From the NCBI RefSeq assembly GCF_003467125.1, contig NZ_QSFA01000004.1, positions 1-64,000 on the forward strand: DNA of 64,000 nt. The letters are read 5' to 3'. Source of the DNA: Megasphaera sp. AM44-1BH (lineage in GTDB: Bacteria; Bacillota; Negativicutes; Veillonellales; Megasphaeraceae). Positions 42,136 through 51,742 of this stretch are shown here, piece after piece (the stretch's first letter is position 1; each line of letters begins with the position of its first letter). The notes under the pieces are model-generated. The model was not told the origin of the DNA. It worked only from the letters and a program-made list of their open reading frames with translations, and did no database searches. The position numbers and the translations under genes are program-made.

Positions 42136-43599
42136 ATGGATAATTTTGGTGCATTAGTTATTTTATTTGTCTTTATTATCGGCATTTCTATCCTCGGTGC
42201 CATTCCGGGCCTGAAGGATAGAAAGATGAGTGCTGAAAACTGGGCTGTCGGCGGCCGTAATTTCGGACGCTGGCTGAACTGGTTCATTATGTGCGGGGAA
42301 GTATACACCGCCTTTGCTTTTTTAGGTGCCAGCGGCTGGGCATATGCCCGTGGGGGCCCTACCTTTTATATTCTGGCCTATGGCGGCCTGGCATATCTCG
42401 TAGGCTATCACGTACTGCCCCGTGTCTGTGCACTCGGCCATCGTCATAAACTGGTCACTCAGGCGGACATGGTAGAATATCTGTACAGCAGTCGTCCGCT
42501 GGGGATTTTTATTTCCTGCGTCGGCGTTGCATTCCTTCTGCCGTATCTGCAGCTTCAGCTGACTGCTCTGGGCCTCATCGTAGAAGTAGCTTCTCTCGGT
42601 GCCATCGGCCGTGTCCAGGCTATGCTTATCGCCTTCGTCATGGTTGCGGCATTCGTTTTCCTGAGCGGCCTGAAAGGTGTTGCTTCGACAGCCGTCTTCA
42701 AAGATGTCAGCATGATCGCCGCTATGCTGATTTTTGGTATTTATCTTCCGTATCATTACTGTGGCGGTTTCTCTGAAATGTTTACAGCCGTGGAATCGAT
42801 CAAACCCGATTTTCTGACCTTCCCTGGCGGCACGAAGAACCTCGATGTGACATGGGGGATGTCCACCATAGCTCTGACTGCTCTGGGCTTTTATATGTGG
42901 CCCCATTTTTCGACCAATACATTCAGTGCAAAAGACCCGGATGTGCCACGTCATAATGCCATTTACCTGCCTTTTGCCCAGCTGGCACTGATTTTCCCCA
43001 TGCTCGTCGGCTTTACGGCAGTTATCGTATACGCCAGCAATCCGCTGCCCCGTACCGATATGGCATTCCTGTTCCTGGTTAAAGACACATTCCCGACATG
43101 GGTACTGGGAATCCTCGGCGGTGCCGGTGCACTGGCCTGCATGATTCCCGCAGCTGACCTGCTCCTTTCCACGTCGCTGCTCATTTCCCGCAATATCTAT
43201 GTACGCGGATTCCGTCATAACGACGAACACGTTTCACCGGAACACATGAAGAACGTAGCCCGGTATCTCATCCTCATCCTGACGGCTATTGCTCTGTATC
43301 TCTCCATTTTCCATGCCAATCTGCTAGTCAATCTGCTGCTTACGGGCTATGCCGGCGTTACCCAGTTCTTCCCGATCATCGTCCTCGGCCTGTTCTGGAA
43401 GAAAGCCAGCAAACTCGGTGCCGTCTGCGGCCTGATTGTCGGCGAATTCCTGGTATTTTTCCTCATCCTGAGCAAGATGGACCCCGTCGCTCTCGGTTCG
43501 GTCCATATCAATGCCGGTTTCTTTGCCCTTTGCATCAATACGATCGTATTCGTCATTGTCAGCATGATTACCTCGTCGGGCAAGACCAAGATGATCTGA
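42136..43599 (+). CDS. Sodium:solute symporter family permease
   Basis: The 487-residue SSS-family transporter has about 13 membrane helices, with NWAVGGRNFGRWLNWFIMCGEVYTAFAFLGASGWAYARGG and GLKGVASTAVFKDVSMIAAM near the N-terminal half and AADLLLSTSLLISRNIYVRGF later. Together with the DUF3311 protein it forms a two-component symporter of the YhjB type; candidate substrates are organic acids or pantothenate-like compounds, but the sequence does not decide. The ATG nine bases beyond an in-frame GTG was chosen because the GTG sits only two bases from the AGGGG site. Confidence 0.88.
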   Translation: MDNFGALVILFVFIIGISILGAIPGLKDRKMSAENWAVGGRNFGRWLNWFIMCGEVYTAFAFLGASGWAYARGGPTFYILAYGGLAYLVGYHVLPRVCALGHRHKLVTQADMVEYLYSSRPLGIFISCVGVAFLLPYLQLQLTALGLIVEVASLGAIGRVQAMLIAFVMVAAFVFLSGLKGVASTAVFKDVSMIAAMLIFGIYLPYHYCGGFSEMFTAVESIKPDFLTFPGGTKNLDVTWGMSTIALTALGFYMWPHFSTNTFSAKDPDVPRHNAIYLPFAQLALIFPMLVGFTAVIVYASNPLPRTDMAFLFLVKDTFPTWVLGILGGAGALACMIPAADLLLSTSLLISRNIYVRGFRHNDEHVSPEHMKNVARYLILILTAIALYLSIFHANLLVNLLLTGYAGVTQFFPIIVLGLFWKKASKLGAVCGLIVGEFLVFFLILSKMDPVALGSVHINAGFFALCINTIVFVIVSMITSSGKTKMI

Positions 43600-43617
43600 T
43601 GGCTTCCATCCTCCTGA

Positions 43618-43646
43618 TTGACAACTCCGGCAAGATTTGCTATGAT
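43618..43646 (+). promoter_or_regulatory. glyQS promoter
   Basis: TTGACA at 43618-43623, a 17-base spacer and TATGAT at 43641-43646, directly before the T-box leader. Confidence 0.8.
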
Positions 43647-43652
43647 AGGTGG

Positions 43653-43876
43653 CATGAAAGCCGATGAAAGAAAGTAGTATGCAGTCCGCCACAGCGAGGC
43701 AGGGAAGGTGTGAGCCTGCCAGAAGGAGTGCAGAAGGCATTCTGAAGGCAGCAGCCGGAAGCCGGTATGGTGTGTATGACTGCATAAAGTGAGCGGGTCA
43801 ATCGACCAATCAGGGTGGAACCGCGGGTGTTAACTCGTCCCTGTAACATCAGAAGATGTTACAGGGACTTTTTTTG
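43653..43876 (+). ncRNA. T-box leader of the glycyl-tRNA synthetase operon
   Basis: The diagnostic T-box AGGGTGGAACCGCGG is at 43812-43826, and is followed by the antiterminator/terminator element. The terminator hairpin GTCCCTGTAACATC/GATGTTACAGGGAC with a T7 run spans 43837-43876. An upstream stem-I region is folded from about 43653. Uncharged tRNA-Gly should pair with the leader and let transcription into glyQ; the glycine specificity is inferred from the genes downstream. Confidence 0.93.
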
Positions 43877-43894
43877 TACAGGAGGGAAAGCAAC

Positions 43895-44770
43895 ATGAAC
43901 TTTCAGGAAATGAGCTTCGCATTGAAGAAATTTTGGTCCTCCCAAGGCTGCATCATCCAGGAACCGTATGATGTAGAAAAAGGGGCAGGCACAATGAATC
44001 CGGCGACGTTCCTGCGTACGCTGGGACCGGAACCGTGGCACGTCGCCTATGTCGAACCGTCCCGCCGTCCGGCAGACGGCCGTTATGGCGATAATCCAAA
44101 CCGGTTATATCAGCATCATCAGTTCCAGGTCATCTGCAAGCCGAGCCCGGACAATATCCAGGAACTGTATCTGCAGAGCCTGGAAGTACTGGGCATCAAT
44201 CCCAAAGAACACGATATCCGTTTTGTCGAAGATAACTGGGAATCGCCAACACTGGGTGCCTGGGGCCTCGGCTGGGAAGTCTGGCTTGACGGCATGGAAG
44301 TCACGCAGTTCACCTATTTCCAGCAGGTAGGCGGTATCGACGTCCATCCCGTATCATCGGAAATCACATACGGCATGGAACGCCTTGCCATGTATATCCA
44401 GGGCGTAGACAACGTATATGATCTGGAATGGACAGACGGCGTAACCTATGGTGATATTTTCCACCAGAACGAATTCGAACAGTCGTCCTATGCCTTTGAA
44501 GTCAGCGATGCCAAGCTGCTGTTCCATCTCTTTGACCTCTATGAAGCCGAAGCTATGCGGACGATTGAAGCCGGGTTTGTCCTTCCGGCGTATGACTATG
44601 CGCTGAAATGCTCCCATACGTTCAATCTGCTCGATGCACGGGGTGCTATCAGCGTCAGTGAACGTGCTGCATTCATCGGCCGTGTCCGCAATTTATCCCG
44701 GGCCTGCGCCAAAGCCTATCTCGAACAGCGTAAAAAACTGGGGTTCCCTATGTTGAAGGAGGAAAAATAA
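43895..44770 (+). CDS. glyQ: Glycyl-tRNA synthetase alpha subunit
   Basis: The 291-residue catalytic subunit of the tetrameric bacterial-type GlyRS. MNFQEMSFALKKFWSSQGCIIQEPYDVEKGAGTMNPATFLR and EPWHVAYVEPSRRPADGRYG are family signatures. The ATG after GGAGGG was chosen; a longer reading would start in the T-box terminator. glyS starts at the next base after its stop. Confidence 0.97.
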   Translation: MNFQEMSFALKKFWSSQGCIIQEPYDVEKGAGTMNPATFLRTLGPEPWHVAYVEPSRRPADGRYGDNPNRLYQHHQFQVICKPSPDNIQELYLQSLEVLGINPKEHDIRFVEDNWESPTLGAWGLGWEVWLDGMEVTQFTYFQQVGGIDVHPVSSEITYGMERLAMYIQGVDNVYDLEWTDGVTYGDIFHQNEFEQSSYAFEVSDAKLLFHLFDLYEAEAMRTIEAGFVLPAYDYALKCSHTFNLLDARGAISVSERAAFIGRVRNLSRACAKAYLEQRKKLGFPMLKEEK

Positions 44771-46819
44771 ATGAGCAAAGATTTACTGCTTGAAATTGGT
44801 ACGGAAGAAATCCCGGCTCATTATATGCCGAGTATCCTCAGTCAGATTAAGGATCTGGCCCATAAAAAACTGGACGAAGCCAATATATCGTACGAATCCA
44901 TCCGCTCCCTGGGCACACCACGCCGTGTCGCTCTCCTTGTTGGTGGCGTTGCGGAAAAGCAGTCTGATGTATCGGCCAAAAATAAAGGACCGTCTGTCAA
45001 AATTGCCTATGACAGTGAAGGCAATCCGACAAAGGCTGCTATGGGATTTGCCCGTGGTCAGAAAATTGCCGTAGAAGACCTGGTTGTTGAAGACGGCTAT
45101 GTCTATGCCAATGTCACGACCGTCGGCAAGGATACAGCCGGCCTCTTACCGGATATCCTGAAAGACATCATCCTGTCTCTGAGCTTCCCCAAAAGCATGA
45201 TCTGGGGTGACCAGACAGTCCATTTCGTACGGCCTCTGCGCTGGTTCGTAGCCCTTTTCGGCACAGATGTAGTTCCTTTTGAAATCGCCAAGGTTAAATC
45301 AGGGCGCATCAGCCGTGGCCATCGTTTCCTGGGAACCGGTGATTTTGAAATCCCGTCTATGAAAGACTATGAAAGCGTAACAAGAGAACACTTCCTCATC
45401 GTCAATCCGGAAGAACGCAAACAGATGATTCTTCAGGGCATGCAGAAACTGGCTGACGAAAAAGGCGGTACCATCATCATGGATGAAGATCTCCTGGAAG
45501 AAGTCGTGTTCCTTGTGGAATATCCGACAGCTTTGTGCGGCGAATTTGACAGAGAATTCCTGCAGCTTCCGGAAGCAGCCATTATTACGCCGATGAAAGA
45601 CCATCAGCGGTATTTCCCCATGCGTGATAAAGACGGCAAGCTCATGAACCTCTTCCTTACCGTCCGCAACGGCGACGATTATCATCTGGAAACAGTCCAG
45701 CACGGTAACGAACGGGTCCTGCGCGCCCGTCTCGATGATGCCAAGTTCTTCTTTGAAGAAGATAAGAAGAAAAAACTCATTGACCGCGTCGATGATCTGC
45801 AGCGCATTGTATTCCAGGACGGTCTGGGTACACTCAAAGATAAGGCACAGCGTCTGGAACAGATTACGACATTCCTCAATCACAAACTGGACCTGGGTCT
45901 CGACGATGGCGACCTTACGCGCCTGTCCGACCTGGCCAAGACAGATCTTCTGACCCAGATGGTTGCTGAATTTACGGAACTTCAGGGCGTCATGGGCCGG
46001 GAATATGCCATGATTGACGGCGAAAAGCAGGAAATCGCCGATGCTATCAATGAACAGTATCTGCCCCGTTTTGCTGGTGATGAACTGCCTCAGACGACGA
46101 TGGGCAAAGTCCTGGGCATTGCTGATAAGTTCGATACCATCACCGGTTCGTTCAGCCTGGGTCTTATCCCGACGGGTTCCCAGGACCCCTTTGCCCTGCG
46201 CCGCCAGACTATCGGTATCCTGAATATTCTCATGGATGCCGGCTGGAATCTCAATTGTGACGAAGTCTTTGCTTTCATCTTAAGTCTGCTCCATGTAGAA
46301 GGGGATAAGCAGGCAGAAGTCATAGGCCAGCTCAATGAATACTTCACGCTGCGCCTGAAAAATATTTTCCAGGATAAAGGCATGGATTATCATATCATCG
46401 ACTGCGTACTGGCATCGGATACACTCAATGCGGCAGAAGCTGCCAGGAGAGCCGATGCGCTCATCAAGGCAGATCTCATGAGCCAGACCGACTTGCTTCA
46501 GGCCTACACCCGTGTAGGGAATATGGTCAAGGATGCCGATGATACCCAGGTAAATCCGGACCTGTTTGAAACAGAAGAAGAACGGGCTCTTTATGGAGCT
46601 GTCGTAGCTATGCAGGCCAACCTGCCACAAAAATATGCCGTATACGATTACGCTGGTGCTGCCGAAGTCCTGGCTGAAGGCATCGGAGCTATCAACGCCT
46701 TCCTCGATAATGTACTGGTTATGCACAAAGACGAAGCGGTCAAGCAAAACCGCCTCAATCTCCTGACGCTGACATTCAGCCTGATCCGGCCCATTGGGGA
46801 TATCAAGAAATTGAGCTGA
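44771..46819 (+). CDS. glyS: Glycyl-tRNA synthetase beta subunit
   Basis: The 682-residue beta subunit recognises tRNA-Gly. LLLEIGTEEIPAHYMPS at the N-terminus, SMIWGDQTVHFVRPLRWFVALFG and TPMKDHQRYFPMRDKDGKLMNLFLTVRNG, LADKFDTITGSF-type IADKFDTI and the C-terminal anticodon-binding region are all present. Its ribosome site AAGGAGGAAAAA lies at the end of glyQ. Confidence 0.97.
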   Translation: MSKDLLLEIGTEEIPAHYMPSILSQIKDLAHKKLDEANISYESIRSLGTPRRVALLVGGVAEKQSDVSAKNKGPSVKIAYDSEGNPTKAAMGFARGQKIAVEDLVVEDGYVYANVTTVGKDTAGLLPDILKDIILSLSFPKSMIWGDQTVHFVRPLRWFVALFGTDVVPFEIAKVKSGRISRGHRFLGTGDFEIPSMKDYESVTREHFLIVNPEERKQMILQGMQKLADEKGGTIIMDEDLLEEVVFLVEYPTALCGEFDREFLQLPEAAIITPMKDHQRYFPMRDKDGKLMNLFLTVRNGDDYHLETVQHGNERVLRARLDDAKFFFEEDKKKKLIDRVDDLQRIVFQDGLGTLKDKAQRLEQITTFLNHKLDLGLDDGDLTRLSDLAKTDLLTQMVAEFTELQGVMGREYAMIDGEKQEIADAINEQYLPRFAGDELPQTTMGKVLGIADKFDTITGSFSLGLIPTGSQDPFALRRQTIGILNILMDAGWNLNCDEVFAFILSLLHVEGDKQAEVIGQLNEYFTLRLKNIFQDKGMDYHIIDCVLASDTLNAAEAARRADALIKADLMSQTDLLQAYTRVGNMVKDADDTQVNPDLFETEEERALYGAVVAMQANLPQKYAVYDYAGAAEVLAEGIGAINAFLDNVLVMHKDEAVKQNRLNLLTLTFSLIRPIGDIKKLS

Positions 46820-46868
46820 TGATACGGGCTGTGTGTGTCACAGTCTTCTTACAGTCTGTGGTATACAG

Positions 46869-46938
46869 CTGACGGCATGACAAATTCATGATATAATAGA
46901 ACCAAAAATAGATGTGGATTTGTTCCACATCTATTTTT
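46869..46938 (+). promoter_or_regulatory. Promoter followed at once by a 15-bp hairpin
   Basis: CTGACG (46869-46874) and TATAAT (46892-46897), spaced 17 bases, predict a start near 46904. There a perfect hairpin begins: AAAAATAGATGTGGA at 46904-46918 pairs with TCCACATCTATTTTT at 46924-46938. It may end glyS transcription, and it would also sit at the very 5' end of the next gene's message, where it could stabilise or attenuate it. Confidence 0.6.
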
Positions 46939-46967
46939 GAATGATGTATACGAAGGGAATGGTATGG

Positions 46968-47534
46968 ATGAAAGGAAAGAAAATCGCGCTGCTTCTGGCT
47001 GGTCTGGCTCTCGTTTCTTCCACGGCCCTGGCAGCAAATACACCGTATGGACTGCTGGACAGCTCTGATAAAGACAGCTATGCCAAAATCATGGTCTATC
47101 AGGCCAACGATATGAATTATTACCGCTACATCAACAGCACTTATCATTATGCGCTGGATATCCCGACAGAAGTCAATAAAGCCGACGAAAACGAAGGGGG
47201 AGATGGCTGTTATTTCCAGGACCTCAAAAATAAAGTCGTCGTCACGACCTATGCTGTCAAGAACCAGATGAATTTCTCTCTCGATGAATTGTACAACATG
47301 GATATCGGCATGAACGGGTCACCAAAACTGACGACAAATAATAAGACCATCAATCACTACACCATCGCCTGGACGAAGGACGGCAAAAATTTCTACAAAG
47401 AATTGTATCTCCTGAATGATACGAATACCTATGTCTGCTTCTCCGTCGTCTATCCGACCAAGATGGAAAAGAAATATCAGAAATACATTTTCCACATGAG
47501 CCAGAGTTTCATGCCCAGCGGAGCTGTTATCTAA
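46968..47534 (+). CDS. Exported protein of unknown function
   Basis: A 188-residue protein with a signal peptide (KKIALLLAGLALVSSTALA, cleavage about residue 23-24). The mature part contains NYYRYINSTYHYALDIPTEVN and a Thr/Tyr-rich beta-type region ending YIFHMSQSFMPSG, a layout seen in small secreted proteins that begin with a buried beta-strand. I do not recognise the family. The Met was chosen by spacing to GAAGGGA; two earlier in-frame Met codons lack a site. Confidence 0.72.
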   Translation: MKGKKIALLLAGLALVSSTALAANTPYGLLDSSDKDSYAKIMVYQANDMNYYRYINSTYHYALDIPTEVNKADENEGGDGCYFQDLKNKVVVTTYAVKNQMNFSLDELYNMDIGMNGSPKLTTNNKTINHYTIAWTKDGKNFYKELYLLNDTNTYVCFSVVYPTKMEKKYQKYIFHMSQSFMPSGAVI

Positions 47535-47540
47535 AAAAGC

Positions 47541-47569
47541 TTGCAATCCTGTTACTCCTATGGTATAAT
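47541..47569 (+). promoter_or_regulatory. rplS promoter
   Basis: TTGCAA at 47541-47546, a 17-base spacer and TATAAT at 47564-47569. The roughly 85-base leader that follows could hold an L19 autoregulatory element, but I cannot match it with confidence. Confidence 0.7.
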
Positions 47570-47663
47570 ATCGCTGTTAATTTAGGCAGTCCTCTGTCCG
47601 TAAGGCGATTGTCACAGCTAGGTGATGACGCGGGCACGAATGTCTTATAGGAGGAAAATAAAC

Positions 47664-48005
47664 ATGAACATCATCAGCGTACTTGAACAAGAACAGCTTC
47701 GTAACGACATTCCTGATTTCCGCCCTGGCGATACAGTCAAGGTACACGTAAAGGTTGTCGAAGGCAACCGTGAACGTATCCAGGTATTCGAAGGCGTCGT
47801 TATCGGCCGTCAGAACGGCGGTGTCCGTGAAACCTTCACGGTTCGTCGTATTTCCTACGGTGTAGGCGTTGAACGTACTTTCCTGGTACATTCTCCGCGT
47901 CTGGCTAAAATCGAAGTTGTACGTCATGGTATCGTTCGTCGTGCAAAGCTGAACTATCTGCGCGGTCTTACAGGCAAAGCTGCCCGTATCCGCGAACGCC
48001 GCTAA
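47664..48005 (+). CDS. rplS: 50S ribosomal protein bL19
   Basis: The 113-residue protein has the L19 core RPGDTVKVHVKVVEGNRERIQVFEGVVIGRQNGGVRETFTVRRISYGVGVERTF and the basic tail KLNYLRGLTGKAARIRERR. The start follows TAGGAGGA. It is monocistronic, between its own promoter and the terminator at 48026. Confidence 0.98.
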   Translation: MNIISVLEQEQLRNDIPDFRPGDTVKVHVKVVEGNRERIQVFEGVVIGRQNGGVRETFTVRRISYGVGVERTFLVHSPRLAKIEVVRHGIVRRAKLNYLRGLTGKAARIRERR

Positions 48006-48025
48006 TTTGCAGGCAAGAACACTGG

Positions 48026-48057
48026 AAAAAAGGCTGTCCTATGACAGCCTTTTTTTA
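48026..48057 (+). terminator. rplS terminator
   Basis: AGGCTGTC at 48031-48038 pairs with GACAGCCT at 48043-48050, flanked by A5 and a T7 run. Confidence 0.85.
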
Positions 48058-48155
48058 CTACCTTTTACGGCCCTCCTATGGCATGGGACCGTGACGTATG
48101 GTATAATAAACAGCAGGATGAATTAAATTACAAGTATTTAATGAGGTGATTTATT

Positions 48156-49427
48156 GTGGCAAAACCAATTTTTGTTACAGGGCACAAGAGCCCCGATACA
48201 GATTCTATCTGTTCCTCCCTTGCATTTGCAAAATTAAAACAGCTCCAGGGCGTCAATGCAGTCGCCATCCGGGCTGGTGAAATCAATAAGGAAACGGCAT
48301 TTGCCCTCGACTATTTCCACGTCGAACCCCAGCCGGTTGTCAAAGATTTCTATATCAAAGTAGGCGATGCTGTCCATACAGAAGTTGAAGCATTGAAAGT
48401 CAGCGCCAGCCTCAAAGATGCAGCTAAATGGTTTGCAGCTCATCCATCTCCTATCGCGCCTGTCGCAGATAACGGCACATTCGTCGGTGTCATCGACCGG
48501 GCTGCTCTGGCAGAAGAATTCATCAAGACCGTTACCGGTGAAGAACTAAGCATGGTCAAAGACCTGGTACACGATCCGGATCGTTTCTTCCAGACGACCG
48601 ATAAAGGCTGTGACATTCCGGACGACGGCAAATATGTCGTCGTCGATGACGGCAAATACGTCGGCATGGTATGCGCAGAATGCGTAGCTGCTGCAGAAAA
48701 ACAGCAGGTCATCCTCGTAGACCACAACGAAAAGAAACAAATCATTGACGGTTCTGATGATGCTGAAATCGTCGGCGTCGTAGACCATCACCGCATCGGC
48801 GGTACTCTTTCGACAGAAGGGCCGATTTTCATCCTCTTCCGTCCTGTGGGATGCACGGCGACTATCGTGACCGGCCTGTACAAACAAGCTGGCATCGCGA
48901 TTCCCAAAGATATAGCCGGCCTTCTCCTTTCGGCAGTCATCTCTGATACGGTCCTGTTCCGCAGCCCGACCTGCACGGAAGAAGATAAGAAGACCGCTGC
49001 CGAACTGGCTGCTATTGCCGGTGTCGATGTGGAAAAATATGGCATGGAAATGCTGAAAGCCGGCGCCAATGTATCCGATCTCACACCGGAAGAAATTGCT
49101 GCCAACGATATGAAGGAATTTTCTGATAGTGGCAAGACCTTTACCATCTCTCAGGTCCAGGTCATGGATACGACAGATCTTCTGCAGCAGAAAGACGTAC
49201 TGCTCAATGCGCTGGAAAAAATGCGTGCTGCCCACAGTTACGATGCTGCTTTCCTCATGATTACCAGCATCATTGACGAATCGACCAATCTGATTTTCGC
49301 CGGCAATATGGATGACGTAGTAACGAAAGCCTTTGCCAAAGATGTCGTCGATAAGGAAGTCTACCTGCCGGGCGTCATGAGCCGTAAGAAGCAGATTGTT
49401 CCGCCGATTCTGACGGCATTGAAATAA
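48156..49427 (+). CDS. ppaC: Manganese-dependent inorganic pyrophosphatase with CBS region (family II)
   Basis: The 423-residue DHH/DHHA2 pyrophosphatase hydrolyses PPi in the cytosol. Metal motifs are GHKSPDTDSI at the N-terminus, VGVVDHHRIGG (DHH) and the SDTVLF block; the DHHA2 domain holds the C-terminal MSRKKQIVPPI with Arg/Lys substrate ligands. Between about residues 65 and 195 lies an insert with CBS-like repeats (SPIAPVADNGTFVGVIDRAAL and KYVVVDDGKYVGMVC), which in related enzymes bind adenine nucleotides and tune activity. The GTG start is nine bases after GAGGTG. Confidence 0.93.
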   Translation: MAKPIFVTGHKSPDTDSICSSLAFAKLKQLQGVNAVAIRAGEINKETAFALDYFHVEPQPVVKDFYIKVGDAVHTEVEALKVSASLKDAAKWFAAHPSPIAPVADNGTFVGVIDRAALAEEFIKTVTGEELSMVKDLVHDPDRFFQTTDKGCDIPDDGKYVVVDDGKYVGMVCAECVAAAEKQQVILVDHNEKKQIIDGSDDAEIVGVVDHHRIGGTLSTEGPIFILFRPVGCTATIVTGLYKQAGIAIPKDIAGLLLSAVISDTVLFRSPTCTEEDKKTAAELAAIAGVDVEKYGMEMLKAGANVSDLTPEEIAANDMKEFSDSGKTFTISQVQVMDTTDLLQQKDVLLNALEKMRAAHSYDAAFLMITSIIDESTNLIFAGNMDDVVTKAFAKDVVDKEVYLPGVMSRKKQIVPPILTALK

Positions 49428-49453
49428 GTTTTTCTATACTTGTAATCCAATAA

Positions 49454-49478
49454 GGGACTGTCGTCGTGCGGCAGTCCC
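49454..49478 (+). terminator. Short hairpin between ppaC and pcrA
   Basis: GGGACTG pairs with CAGTCCC around 49454-49478, followed by ATTTTAT; the U-run is weak. Confidence 0.5.
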
Positions 49479-49513
49479 ATTTTATACGTATGCCGTCTTA
49501 TAAAGGAGTTTGA

Positions 49514-51715
49514 ATGAATCCTATTTTTGCTACGCTTAATGAACGCCAGCTCGAAGCTGTCCAGCATACAGAAGGACCGCTGCTCATAACGGCCGGTGCC
49601 GGTTCGGGCAAAACAAAGGTACTGACCTGCCGCATCGCCCATCTGCTGGAACTCGGGGTTGCCCCCTATCGCATTCTGGCTATTACTTTTACCAATAAAG
49701 CTGCCAAAGAAATGCGGGAACGGGTGGAAAATCTCGTCGGTGCCGAAGCAGAACGAATCTGGCTCAGTACGTTCCATTCCTTTTGTGCCAAACTGCTGCG
49801 GTTTGAAATCGACGGGTTTGAAGGATATACCCGGAATTTCACGATTTATGATGCGACAGACCAGCAGACACTGATCAAAGACTGCCTGAAAGAACTGAAT
49901 CTCGACGACAAACAGTTCCCTCCGCGTTCAGTCCTGGGGACTATTTCCGGGGCAAAGAACGCTCTTCTGAGCTCCCAGGCATTTGCCCGCCGGGCCGGTG
50001 ATTTTTACGAACAGAAGGTAGCCGATGTCTATGACCTGTATGAAAAGAAGCTGAAAGCCAATAACGCCCTCGATTTTGACGATCTCCTGCTCCTGGCCGT
50101 GCGCCTGCTGCAGGAAAAAGAAGACGTACGGAAAAAATATCAGGACCGCTTTCAGTATATCCTCGTCGATGAATATCAGGATACGAACCACGCCCAGTAT
50201 ATGCTGACCCACATGCTGGCGGCCAAATGGAAGAATATCTGCGTCGTCGGCGATGCCGATCAGAGTATCTATGCCTGGCGCGGTGCCGATATCCGCAATA
50301 TCATGGACTTCAACCGTGATTATCCCCAGGCCGCATCCATCAAACTGGAACAGAACTACCGGTCTACGAAAACGATTCTGAAAGCGGCCAATGCCGTCAT
50401 TGACAATAACATGGACCGGCCGGAGAAAAATCTCTGGACAGAGAACCCGGAAGGCCATAAAATCATTCATTATCATGCCCAGACAGAACACGATGAAGCC
50501 GATTACGTAGCCGGTGTCATCTATAACCGTCATACTATTGAAAATGAGCCCTATGGTGATATGGCCATTTTGTTCCGTACCAATTCCCAGTCCCGTGTAC
50601 TGGAAGAAAAATTGATGCGTTATTCTATACCGTATACGATGGTAGGCGGTACGAAATTCTATGACCGCAAGGAAATCAAGGATATCATTGCTTATCTGCG
50701 TCTTCTGTATAATCCCGAAGACAGTCTGAGCCTGATGCGCATCATCAATGTGCCGAAGCGCAATCTCGGCGCCACTACACTGGAGCATCTGGCAGACTAT
50801 GCTGAAAAGCAGGGGATTTCCTTGTTTGAGGCCCTTTCCTCTACGGAAGACATACCGGTCACCAAACGGGCCAAAACGGCACTGGAACAGTTTTCCATCA
50901 TGATTTTTGATTTGCTCGGTCATGTGGAAGAATGGGACGTCCAGACGCTGATGGAAGAAGTCATCAAGCAGACCGGATATGGCGATATGCTCGATAAGGA
51001 AGCCGCCCATGACCCACAGGGTGAAAGCCGGAAAGATAATGTCGGCGAATTCCTCTCCGTTGCCAGGGATTATGTCGATTCCAATCCGGAAGGCAGCCTG
51101 CAGGATTTCCTGGAAAACGTTGCCCTTGTCAGTGATGTCGATGAATTCGAAAGCAGTGATTCCAAGGTTACGCTCATGACCCTTCATGCGGCCAAGGGCC
51201 TGGAATTTCCCGTCGTCTTTCTGGTCGGCATGGATGAAGGGCTGTTTCCTCACAGCCGTACTCTCATGGACGAATCCCAGATAGAAGAAGAACGGCGCCT
51301 GGCCTATGTCGGTATTACCCGGGCCGAACGGCAGCTCTATGTGACCAATGCTTCGACGCGTACTATGTATGGCCGCATTTCTGCCTATCTTCCCAGCCGT
51401 TTCCTCGATGAAATCCCGGAATCGCTCATAGAAGAATACCATCGCCGGACCGCTATGCCACAGAACCACGCCGGAGAGGTACCGGCACGACAGCACGTGT
51501 CTATCCTGACCCGGCCGGTCACGACGAGTCTGCCTAAAAAACACGCTGTAGATCATACATGGCAGAAAGGGGACACGGTGCGCCATAAAATATGGGGAAC
51601 CGGCAAGGTCCTGGAAGTCATAGGCAGCGGTGAAAATCTGCAATTGAAATTAGAATTTCCCACTAAAGGTGTGCGCCAGGTCATGGCCAAATTTGCACCC
51701 ATAGAAAAGGTGTAG
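49514..51715 (+). CDS. pcrA: ATP-dependent DNA helicase PcrA
   Basis: The 733-residue superfamily 1A helicase has LNERQLEAVQHTEGPLLITAGAGSGKTK (Q motif and Walker A), AITFTNKAAKEMRERV, DEYQDTN (motif II), DADQSIYAWRGAD, EQNYRST (motif IV), TLHAAKGLEFPVVFLVGMDEGLFPH and EERRLAYVGITRAERQLY. The C-terminal RNAP-binding tail with KGDTVRHKIWGTGKVLEV fits the PcrA form. It is followed 27 bases later by ligA, the conserved Firmicute order. Confidence 0.96.
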   Translation: MNPIFATLNERQLEAVQHTEGPLLITAGAGSGKTKVLTCRIAHLLELGVAPYRILAITFTNKAAKEMRERVENLVGAEAERIWLSTFHSFCAKLLRFEIDGFEGYTRNFTIYDATDQQTLIKDCLKELNLDDKQFPPRSVLGTISGAKNALLSSQAFARRAGDFYEQKVADVYDLYEKKLKANNALDFDDLLLLAVRLLQEKEDVRKKYQDRFQYILVDEYQDTNHAQYMLTHMLAAKWKNICVVGDADQSIYAWRGADIRNIMDFNRDYPQAASIKLEQNYRSTKTILKAANAVIDNNMDRPEKNLWTENPEGHKIIHYHAQTEHDEADYVAGVIYNRHTIENEPYGDMAILFRTNSQSRVLEEKLMRYSIPYTMVGGTKFYDRKEIKDIIAYLRLLYNPEDSLSLMRIINVPKRNLGATTLEHLADYAEKQGISLFEALSSTEDIPVTKRAKTALEQFSIMIFDLLGHVEEWDVQTLMEEVIKQTGYGDMLDKEAAHDPQGESRKDNVGEFLSVARDYVDSNPEGSLQDFLENVALVSDVDEFESSDSKVTLMTLHAAKGLEFPVVFLVGMDEGLFPHSRTLMDESQIEEERRLAYVGITRAERQLYVTNASTRTMYGRISAYLPSRFLDEIPESLIEEYHRRTAMPQNHAGEVPARQHVSILTRPVTTSLPKKHAVDHTWQKGDTVRHKIWGTGKVLEVIGSGENLQLKLEFPTKGVRQVMAKFAPIEKV

Positions 51716-51742
51716 CCCCGCAGGCTCACCGAGGAGGTCTGT

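Noticed and set aside
49928..51643. 571-codon antisense frame inside pcrA
   Set aside because: Long but a product of third-position bias; the plus strand encodes a full set of helicase motifs.
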